DNA from: an uncultured Emticicia sp.
GTDB taxonomy: Bacteria; Bacteroidota; Bacteroidia; Cytophagales; Spirosomataceae
NCBI RefSeq assembly: GCF_937903345.1
Contig: NZ_CALCZQ010000030.1
Span: 124,001 to 188,000 of the forward strand
Length of the DNA stretch: 64,000 nucleotides
Direction: 5' to 3'
The notes under the pieces are model-generated. The model had not been told where the DNA came from, did not search any database, and saw only the letters and a program-made list of their open reading frames with translations. Shown in pieces: positions 8,012 to 14,767 of this stretch. Position numbers and translations under genes: made by a program. How positions within the stretch are numbered: the first letter of the stretch is position 1; the number at the start of each line of letters is the position of its first letter.

Positions 8012-8770
8012 ATGTCCATTATTCTCAGTATCGAAACTTCTACGAAGGCTTGTTCGGCTGCCATTCATCAAGATGGCAACTTGCTTTCAGTCAGTGAATT
8101 ATATAACGAAAAATCTTCCTCTGGAATGCTTACTACGCTCATTAAGCATGTTGTAAAAACCGCCAGTTTGACACTACAAGAAGTTGATGCAATAGCTGTC
8201 GCTAAAGGGCCAGGCTCCTATACTGGCTTGCGAATTGGCGTTTCTACGGCCAAGGGTTTATGTTTCACGCTTGAAAAACCTTTGATTGCCATCAATACTT
8301 TGGAGGCCATGGCTTATCAATTATCCGCTGAGCGGCACTCCGCTGGGCGGCACTCCGCTGGGCGGCACTCCGCTGTCAATTATAAATTGGGAGATAGCCC
8401 ATTATCAATTTTACTCTGTCCAATGCTTGATGCTCGCCGAATGGAGGTCTATTGTGCTGTTTTTAATGCTGATACGATTGAAGTCTTAGAGCCTACTCAA
8501 GCCAAAATTATTGATGAAACGTCCTTTTCTGATTTACTCGAGAATCACAAAATAATATTCTATGGTGATGGTGCAGAAAAATGTCGAAGTACTTTAGAAG
8601 GTAATCTAAACGCTGTTTTTTTGAATCAGATAATATTTCCTTCGGCGAAAAGCATTGGAGCATTAGCTAATCGAGCTTTTGAGCAGCAACAATTTGAAAG
8701 CGTAGCTGATTTTGAGCCATATTATTTGAAAGAATTTGTGGGAACTACCTCTAAAAAAGTACCAATTTAA
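8012..8770 (+). CDS. tsaB: tRNA threonylcarbamoyladenosine biosynthesis protein TsaB, with internal repeat insertion
   Basis: TsaB is the inactive ASKHA partner that dimerises with TsaD to make t6A37 in tRNA. The start MSIILSIETSTKACSAAIH, the VDAIAVAKGPGSYTGLRIG motif and the LLCPMLDARRMEVYCAVF segment identify it. ATG at 8012 begins the conserved IILSIETS strand; an in-frame TTG at 8006 is unlikely. Between MAYQ (about residue 104) and LLCPMLDARR (about residue 132) lies an insertion absent from usual TsaB: a 15-bp repeat encoding SAGRH units plus AT-rich flanks. It keeps the frame, so the gene is probably functional, with a surface loop of 25-30 extra residues. The product is 252 residues against about 220-235 for relatives. 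Confidence 0.93.
   Translation: MSIILSIETSTKACSAAIHQDGNLLSVSELYNEKSSSGMLTTLIKHVVKTASLTLQEVDAIAVAKGPGSYTGLRIGVSTAKGLCFTLEKPLIAINTLEAMAYQLSAERHSAGRHSAGRHSAVNYKLGDSPLSILLCPMLDARRMEVYCAVFNADTIEVLEPTQAKIIDETSFSDLLENHKIIFYGDGAEKCRSTLEGNLNAVFLNQIIFPSAKSIGALANRAFEQQQFESVADFEPYYLKEFVGTTSKKVPI
8325..8375 (+). repeat. 15-bp tandem repeat inside tsaB
   Basis: Three full copies of CCGCTGRGCGGCACT (8325-8339, 8340-8354, 8355-8369; R is A in the first and G in the others) plus a partial CCGCTG. Each unit contains the inverted pair CCGCT/AGCGG in copy 1. Fifteen bases equal five codons, so copy-number changes keep the tsaB frame. The array is GC-rich against an AT-rich background and is flanked by ATCAATTAT and TCAATTATAAATT, strings that look like intergenic repeat DNA. 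Confidence 0.9.
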
Positions 8771-8778
8771 TGCCTACC

Positions 8779-9684
8779 TCAATGGGGGAGTTGATTTCTC
8801 AAGGTTCTTGCTCTTTTATCATCTCCATCATGACTCCAGCCTGGAGCATAAAAGATATATTTTAGCTTATCCTTCCATTTTTTTGCTTGCTTTATATCTT
8901 GCCAAATGGCCCTGTATTCGTGAGTTGCAACATTTATTAGATTATATGTGTTAATATTGTTTGTCAGTCCATAAACGGGTTTTTCGTCAGCAATTTCTTC
9001 TGAAAAAGTACCAAAAAGTCTGTCCCAGATAATTAATACACCTGCATGATTACAGTCTAAATATCGAATATTTGAGGCGTGATGCACTCTGTGGTGCGAC
9101 GGTGTATTGAAAATGAATTCGTACCATTTGGGGAGTTTATGCACGAGTTCGGTATGGACAAAAAATTGATAAATCAAGTTCAAACCAATCATGATAAAAA
9201 TCATCAATGGGTCGAAACCCAATAGCGGAATCCAAAGCCAAAAGATGTATTTATGTACTCGCTCGCCAACACCCTGACGAAGAGCCGTTCCGAAGTTATA
9301 TTTGACCGATGAATGATGTGGAACATGGCCTGCCCAAAAAAGCCTAACCTCATGGTTGAGGCGATGAAACCAATAATAGGCAAAATCATCAAGAAAAAAC
9401 AAGATAATCCAAGCCCACCACTGGCGTTCGATGATGTTTTTGAGAGGACTGATTTCGTGTAAATAATAAAAAGCTAAAAATGCTATAACTTTTGGTAAAA
9501 ATTCTATAATTCCCGATAATATCCCCATCGAAATAGATACTAACAAATCTTTGCGTTTGTATAAATCAGTATTTTGGTTTTGGCCAATATACCATTCTAC
9601 CAATATTGACAAAAGGAAAATCGGAATAGCCAAAGGTAGAGCTGTGTCGTTTTGCAATTGGCCTAAAATATTTTGAAAATCCAT
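8779..9684 (-). CDS. Sterol desaturase / fatty acid hydroxylase family membrane enzyme
   Basis: A 301-residue di-iron membrane oxygenase-like protein. The histidine clusters of the family are all visible: HRLNH (His107, His111), HVPHHSS (His120, His123, His124) and a late HTELVH plus SHHRVHHAS, with conserved NHAGVLIIWDRLFGTF near the end. Four or more hydrophobic helices precede or separate the clusters. Family members hydroxylate or desaturate sterols, carotenoids or lipids; bacterial substrates are mostly unknown, alkylglycerol-like or ornithine-lipid hydroxylation being possible. It converges on tsaB with only 8 bp between the stops. Confidence 0.88.
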   Translation of the reverse strand: MDFQNILGQLQNDTALPLAIPIFLLSILVEWYIGQNQNTDLYKRKDLLVSISMGILSGIIEFLPKVIAFLAFYYLHEISPLKNIIERQWWAWIILFFLDDFAYYWFHRLNHEVRLFWAGHVPHHSSVKYNFGTALRQGVGERVHKYIFWLWIPLLGFDPLMIFIMIGLNLIYQFFVHTELVHKLPKWYEFIFNTPSHHRVHHASNIRYLDCNHAGVLIIWDRLFGTFSEEIADEKPVYGLTNNINTYNLINVATHEYRAIWQDIKQAKKWKDKLKYIFYAPGWSHDGDDKRARTLRNQLPH

Positions 9685-9746
9685 GAAATTATGGTGTTAG
9701 GAGTGCTTTAGTTGAATACAATTATTAGAATATTTTGGTTCTCTCA

Positions 9747-10907
9747 TTAGAAAAATAGCCCATAAATGACCATTCCTGACATAATAACCACAACCATCCA
9801 ACCAATGATTTGTAAATACAACGAATGGTTATAGTTTCCTACAAGCCTTGATTTTCGACTTGCCACTAAGATAATCGATAAAGCAATCGGCAAAATAAAA
9901 CCATTGAGCATTCCAACAAAAACGAGCGTTTTTACTGGTTTTCCAATTAAGACAAATATTAACGTAGAGAAAACAATAAAACCAATGATGATTTGGCGAT
10001 TGTATTTCTCGAAATTTGGATGAAAAGTACGTAAAAAAGAAACCGACGTATATGCCGCTCCAACCACCGAAGTAATGGCTGCACACCAAATAACTACCCC
10101 AAAAATTTTATAACCAATTTCGCCCGCTGCACTTTGAAAAACTGATGCTGGAGGGTTATCTTTGCTCAACGTAAAACCTGCTACAACTACACCGAGTGAA
10201 GCCAAAAACAACAGGTATCGCACAACGGCTGTGACCAAAATACCAGTTGTAGCACTGCGGTTAATTTCTGTCAAATTTTCTACACCGTTAATTCCTGCAT
10301 CCATCAAACGATGCACCCCAGAAAACGTAATATAACCACCAACTGTACCACCAACGAGTGTGACGGTAGCCAAAGCATCAAATTTCTGTGGAATAAATGT
10401 GCGATGAATTGCCTCAAAAATTGGAGGATTTGAAACGAAAACCACGTAAAGAATCAATAAAATCATCAAGAAACCTAAAATCTTGGTGAAATTATCCATT
10501 ACTTTTCCAGCATCTTTTGATAAGAAAATACCAATCGCAATAACTGCACTAATTATAGCCCCGACTTTTACATCCAAGCCAAAAAGTACTTCAAATCCCA
10601 AGCCTGCACCAGCCACATTTCCTATATTAAATGCTAATCCGCCAATCACAATCAAAAACGCTAATAAATAGCCCAAACCAAAGAAAAGGTCATTGGCTAA
10701 ATCTTGGGCGGGTTTTCTACTTACTGAAACTACTCGCCAAATATTAAGTTGCGTACCAATATCCAGCAAAATAGAAAGCAAAATCACGAAGCCAAAACTA
10801 GCGGTTAGCTGCTGAGTAAATACCGTAGTTTGAGTCAAAAAACCAGGGCCAATGGCCGAAGTTGCCATCAAAAATGCTGCTCCGATAATAGCGTTTTTGT
10901 TTTTCAT
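9747..10907 (-). CDS. NRAMP-like divalent metal/H+ symporter family protein
   Basis: A 386-residue membrane protein with eleven or so helices. The first helix has AIGPGFLTQTTVFTQQL, corresponding to the DPGN metal-binding region of NRAMP transporters but without the Asp-Pro-Gly-Asn sequence, and helix 6 has a GGTVGGYITFSGVHRLMDAG region. It therefore belongs to the divergent NRAMP-like branch (as Bacillus YcsG) often next to 5-oxoprolinase genes, where the substrate is uncertain and may not be a metal ion. ATG at 10907 is chosen over a TTG six codons upstream because it is preceded by an A-rich leader and begins the conserved KNKNAIIGAAFL. Confidence 0.82.
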   Translation of the reverse strand: MKNKNAIIGAAFLMATSAIGPGFLTQTTVFTQQLTASFGFVILLSILLDIGTQLNIWRVVSVSRKPAQDLANDLFFGLGYLLAFLIVIGGLAFNIGNVAGAGLGFEVLFGLDVKVGAIISAVIAIGIFLSKDAGKVMDNFTKILGFLMILLILYVVFVSNPPIFEAIHRTFIPQKFDALATVTLVGGTVGGYITFSGVHRLMDAGINGVENLTEINRSATTGILVTAVVRYLLFLASLGVVVAGFTLSKDNPPASVFQSAAGEIGYKIFGVVIWCAAITSVVGAAYTSVSFLRTFHPNFEKYNRQIIIGFIVFSTLIFVLIGKPVKTLVFVGMLNGFILPIALSIILVASRKSRLVGNYNHSLYLQIIGWMVVVIMSGMVIYGLFF

Positions 10908-11023
10908 AAGCTTTTTTTTGGTCAATGATTTGCAAAGAAATCAATTCAATTATAAGAATTTTAGGGTTTATTTGAAAAAAAGAGACTATTTATTTTAAAT
11001 TTACGAAAGTAATATCAAATAAT

Positions 11024-11649
11024 ATGGTAGGAGTCAGAAATTTATATAAAAAGCTCCCAAAAATACCAGCTAAGAAAATACCAGCCTCATTGATATATGA
11101 AGTCATTGATGGAAACCTATCTACTCTAAAGCTTACAGAAAAGTATTGAATGGGACCAAAAAGAGTAGTGAAATCAAGGGAGCAGGTACCTTGCAAAATA
11201 CAATTATTGAATACATTTTGAGAATTTTATTTAGAGGTCTTGACGAGAAAATGTATCGTATCATGACAAACGAATAAGGTTTACAATTAGAAAATAAGAG
11301 CAACTTATCGGCAGATATAGCTATTTTTGAAATCTCAAAATTGCCTGTAAAAGCTTCTGATCAATATTATGCAAGTGTTGCCCCGAAAATTCAGATTGAG
11401 GTGGATGTTGATGCTGATATTGAAGATTTTGAATTGCCTGAAGCTTATATCAACCTAAAAACCGAAAAAATTTTAGCTTTTGGTGTAGAAAAAGTAATTT
11501 GGATACTTTCAGAAAGTAAAAAAGTAATGATTGCTACCAAAGACGAAAACTGGCAAATAACTAATTGGCATAAAGAAATTGTAATATCCGAAGGTCTGTA
11601 TTTTAATATTGGGCAATATCTTCAAGCAGGGGAATCGCCTTACGCCTAG
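11024..11649 (+). pseudogene. Decayed Uma2-family endonuclease gene
   Basis: Three pieces of one Uma2 (DUF820) restriction-endonuclease-like protein are readable in order. From ATG 11024 the frame gives LPKIPAKKIPASLIYEVIDG and stops at TGA 11147. The next frame, from about 11146, continues LNGTKKSSEIKGAGTLQNTI and then IEYILRILFRGLDEKMYRIM until an in-frame TAA at 11275-11277. After it the same frame reads LQLENKSNLSADIAIFEISK and then IQIEVDVDADIEDF, VEKVIWILSESKK, WHKEIVISEGLYFNIGQYL up to TAG at 11649. So there is one frameshift or small deletion near 11146 and one nonsense codon (TAA probably from CAA). Uma2 genes are multi-copy in this order, so this is likely a dead paralogue. Confidence 0.82.
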
Positions 11650-11773
11650 AAAAAGCCATAAAATAAACAGATTTGCTCTTTCTCATAAAAATTGTGAAAT
11701 TTATAAGAAGTCTTCGCTGGACGAAATTAGCTCAAAGTGAATCTAACTTAGAAAAACGTTTTATCTTAAAGAA

Positions 11774-14230
11774 ATGTCACAAATCTACCAAATTCTAATT
11801 CTGTTTATCGTTTCATTTTACACTTTTGCTCAAGAAAAAAAGAGAGAATTTCGTGAAAATCCTTATGAACGAGAAAGATTTGAAAGCGAAATCACGCAAG
11901 ACCCTGCAACTGGGAAAGTGCCAACGGAGCGATTGGTTTCTGCAAGAAAAAATATACAAGAAAAAATTCAGAAAGGTCGTTTAACTTCATCGATGAATTG
12001 GTATGAAATGGGGCCATCTGATGCGGGTGGACGTACTCGAGCAGTTACGCTCGACCCGAATGATACCAATCATAAAAGAGTTTGGGCTGGGGGAGTAGCG
12101 GGTGGACTTTGGTATAATAATGACTTCACTGATGCTAATCAACAATGGATTAAAATTGATGATTTTTGGGCAAATTTAGCTATTTCTTGCATTGCATTCG
12201 ACCCAAATTCTCCACAAAAAATGTATGTCGGTACTGGAGAGGCTTGGCAAAATATTGATGCAGTACGTGGAGCAGGGGTTTGGTATTCGGACAATAACGG
12301 TACGACTTGGCAACAATTGCCCGAAACTGCTTCAAATGTAGCTTTTAATTTTGTGCAAGATATAGCAGTAAACACCAACGGAAAAGTTTTTGTCGCCACA
12401 CAAAATGGTTTATATCGTTCAACTGATAACGGTACAACTTGGCAACAAGTTTTATTGCCTGCAATTGGCTCAACCTTTGCTGCCGATTTAGAAATTGCCT
12501 CTGACCAAACGATTTTTGCAACTTTTGGTAAAATTACTTCATCGGGAAGTGGTGTTTATAAATCAACCGACGAAGGGGCAACTTGGACAAACATCACGCC
12601 CGATAATACTGGAGCAAGAACAGAACTGGCTTTAGCTCCCTCAACTTCTGGAAGTTCGCAAGTCATTTATGCTGTTTCTACTTACGGAGATTCACCTCCA
12701 AATACTGGAAAAATCAAATGGTTTAAGAAATCAAGCGATGCAGGTAACACTTGGACCGACATTGTAGCTCCAAATTTTACATCAAATCAAGGTTGGTATA
12801 ATCTGATTTTATCCGTAAACCCGACTGACCCAAATTTGGTCATAGCAGGCGGGACAAATCTCGCAAAAACGACTGATGGCGGTGCAAACTGGACGATGCT
12901 TTATTATGGACTTCCGTATCCCGACCAACATGCCATTGTTTTTAATCCTTACAACCCCGATCAAGTGCTAATTGGCAATGATGGAGGTATTTTTGTATCA
13001 AATAATTATGGAAATGCCAGTAACACCGAGCCAACTTTCCAACGCCGAACCAAAGGCTATAATGTGGCACAATTTTACAGTGTGGCTGTAAAAAATATTG
13101 CAGGAAGTGGCTATGCTATTGGCGGAACACAAGATAATGGTTCGTTGAGAATCAATCCACCGATTTTTACTCAAGGTACTGGCACTGATGTAGCCATCTT
13201 TAGCGGCGATGGTTATATTTGTTTTATTGATCGAGACAATCCAAATGTACAGATTATTTCGGGCATTAAGAATATCTATGAACTACATAACCAAAACGGA
13301 GACTTCAGCGAGTCTATTGTCATTGATGGGGATAAAGGCAAGTTTCTTAATTTGGCAGCATTTAATGATAAAATCAACGTTTTTTATTCGTATTCAGACA
13401 CTACCTCGACCTCAACACGCCTTTCGAGAGTGACTGATGTGGGTGGTGGAACTGTGTTGGGTAGCATGACCTTAAACGTAAAAATGGATATTACGTTTAT
13501 GAAAGCAGGCAAAATAGACCATACTTTATTTATTGCTTGCAAAGGTGGAAAAATTTATAAAATTAGGAATGCTGGTATTGATGGTCAGATAGTTACCCAA
13601 ATTGACAATGGGTTTTTACCTGCGGGGAATACCACAATTTCGTGCATTGATGTAGGTGCAACCGATGATAATCTGTTGGTGACTTTTTCAAATTATGGCA
13701 TTGCCTCGGTTTGGTTGACCAATGATGGAGGCATAACTTGGTTCAATAAAGACCAAACGGGTTCGAGCTTGGAAGATATGCCAATCAGAGCGGCCGTTTT
13801 TTATCCACTCGACCGTAAACAAGTATTTTTGGCCACTGAGTTGGGCGTTTGGCAAACCTCAGATATTTCGGTAACTAACCCCAGTTGGCATTCAACAAAC
13901 ATTGGTTTGGCCAATGTACGCTGCGATGGCCTAGTGTATCGATCAACTGACCGTGTTTTGGCTGTTGGCACGCACGGTCGGGGTATCTACATGAGTACAT
14001 TAACACTGCCGCCCAACTGCAACAGCCAATTGGTTTTAGAAAAAGAAAACCGACTGCCCAATGCAACAATCGAATCGTGGGATTGGATACAAGCCACTGC
14101 CAATAATGTCATCAATACCAACCAAAAAGTAAGCTACTTAGCTGGAAAATACATTCTGCTCGCACCAAATTTTGAAGCCAAACAAGGTAGTGTTTTTCAG
14201 GCTCAGATTGCTGGATGTTCGGAGAATTGA
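11774..14230 (+). CDS. Secreted sialidase-like (BNR/VPS10-type) beta-propeller protein
   Basis: An 818-residue secreted protein with signal peptide (MSQIYQILILFIVSFYTFAQ). It begins with a conserved WYEMGPSDAGGRTRAVTLDP block followed by at least eight repeats of the BNR/Asp-box kind (YRSTDNGTTWQQV, YKSTDEGATWTNI, KKSSDAGNTWTDI, KTTDGGANWTML, LTNDGGITWFNK), forming beta-propellers as in sortilin/xyloglucanase/photosystem stability factor folds. No catalytic residues can be assigned. The last 60 residues (LAGKYILLAPNFEAKQGSVF, ending AGCSEN) match the end of the cytochrome c peroxidase at 18140, suggesting a shared C-terminal sorting or surface domain used with the T9SS. Confidence 0.85.
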   Translation: MSQIYQILILFIVSFYTFAQEKKREFRENPYERERFESEITQDPATGKVPTERLVSARKNIQEKIQKGRLTSSMNWYEMGPSDAGGRTRAVTLDPNDTNHKRVWAGGVAGGLWYNNDFTDANQQWIKIDDFWANLAISCIAFDPNSPQKMYVGTGEAWQNIDAVRGAGVWYSDNNGTTWQQLPETASNVAFNFVQDIAVNTNGKVFVATQNGLYRSTDNGTTWQQVLLPAIGSTFAADLEIASDQTIFATFGKITSSGSGVYKSTDEGATWTNITPDNTGARTELALAPSTSGSSQVIYAVSTYGDSPPNTGKIKWFKKSSDAGNTWTDIVAPNFTSNQGWYNLILSVNPTDPNLVIAGGTNLAKTTDGGANWTMLYYGLPYPDQHAIVFNPYNPDQVLIGNDGGIFVSNNYGNASNTEPTFQRRTKGYNVAQFYSVAVKNIAGSGYAIGGTQDNGSLRINPPIFTQGTGTDVAIFSGDGYICFIDRDNPNVQIISGIKNIYELHNQNGDFSESIVIDGDKGKFLNLAAFNDKINVFYSYSDTTSTSTRLSRVTDVGGGTVLGSMTLNVKMDITFMKAGKIDHTLFIACKGGKIYKIRNAGIDGQIVTQIDNGFLPAGNTTISCIDVGATDDNLLVTFSNYGIASVWLTNDGGITWFNKDQTGSSLEDMPIRAAVFYPLDRKQVFLATELGVWQTSDISVTNPSWHSTNIGLANVRCDGLVYRSTDRVLAVGTHGRGIYMSTLTLPPNCNSQLVLEKENRLPNATIESWDWIQATANNVINTNQKVSYLAGKYILLAPNFEAKQGSVFQAQIAGCSEN

Positions 14231-14241
14231 AAAGATAAATG

Positions 14242-14274
14242 TTTGTAGGGTTATGAAAATTATGTTTAAATTTG
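14242..14274 (+). promoter_or_regulatory. Promoter of hicBA
   Basis: TTTG at 14242-14245 and TAAATTTG at 14267-14274 with a 21-nt spacer, matching the Bacteroidota pattern TTG-N17-23-TAnnTTTG. The box ends 16 nt before the hicB start codon, giving a very short leader. Confidence 0.55.
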
Positions 14275-14290
14275 AGAAAAAATAAAAGCA

Positions 14291-14503
14291 ATGATAAATT
14301 TAGAACATATTGTTTGGAAAGAGGGACAATATTATGTCGCCCAATGTTTGAATGTAGATGTATCCAGTTTTGGTGAAACAAAGCAAGAGGCTTTAATAAA
14401 CCTTAATGAGGCATTAGAACTTTATTTTGAAGATAGCGATAAGAAAAACTTTCAACAAATAGAGCAACCCGAAATCATCCACGCTACGTTTTCTTATGCC
14501 TAA
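14291..14503 (+). CDS. hicB: HicB-like antitoxin
   Basis: A 70-residue protein with the HicB partial RNase H fold: VWKEGQYYVAQCLNVDVSSFG followed by ETKQEALINLNEALELYFED. HicB antitoxins bind and neutralise HicA and often repress their own promoter. This one is short and has no recognisable helix-turn-helix or ribbon-helix-helix at its end, so DNA binding is doubtful. It precedes and overlaps hicA by 8 nt, which implies coupled translation; many hicAB loci have the toxin first. The short spacing to its own promoter-like boxes suggests a dedicated transcript. Confidence 0.88.
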   Translation: MINLEHIVWKEGQYYVAQCLNVDVSSFGETKQEALINLNEALELYFEDSDKKNFQQIEQPEIIHATFSYA

Positions 14504-14708
14504 ATTATATTCTTCTGATTACATCGTAAAAGTTATATTACGACTCGGATTTGAATTTGTATCGCAAAAAGGAAGTCATGCAAAGTTTCGTAAAGGTATT
14601 AATCCAGTGCTTACGGTAATAGTTCCAATGAGTAAAAAAGAGATTCCATTTGGTACTTTTCGTTCAATTCTAAGACAAGCAAATTTGACCACGGAAGATT
14701 TTATGTAA
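14496..14708 (+). CDS. hicA: HicA-like mRNA interferase toxin
   Basis: A 70-residue double-stranded-RNA-binding-fold toxin of type II toxin-antitoxin systems that cleaves mRNA independently of ribosomes. The family core is present: LRLGFEFVSQKGSHAKFRKG with catalytic His28, then LTVIVPMSKKEIPFGTFRSI and LRQANLTTEDFM. Its ATG lies inside the end of hicB. The length is normal and no residue seems lost, so the toxin is probably active when free. A strong hairpin follows 10 nt after the stop. Confidence 0.9.
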   Translation: MPKLYSSDYIVKVILRLGFEFVSQKGSHAKFRKGINPVLTVIVPMSKKEIPFGTFRSILRQANLTTEDFM

Positions 14709-14718
14709 AATAATAACA

Positions 14719-14744
14719 AAAAAGGGGCAATTAAGCCCCTTTTT
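14719..14744. terminator. Bidirectional terminator between hicA and gcvP
   Basis: AAAAAGGGGC (14719-14728), loop AATTAA, GCCCCTTTTT (14735-14744): a perfect 10-bp stem with A and T tracts on both sides, placed between two converging genes. Confidence 0.88.
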
Positions 14745-14767
14745 ACTCGCTAATATTCACAGATATA

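Noticed and set aside
11341..11649. A free-standing 102-residue protein
   Set aside because: It is only the C-terminal third of a Uma2 protein; the rest is readable upstream across a stop and a frameshift, so it is part of a pseudogene.
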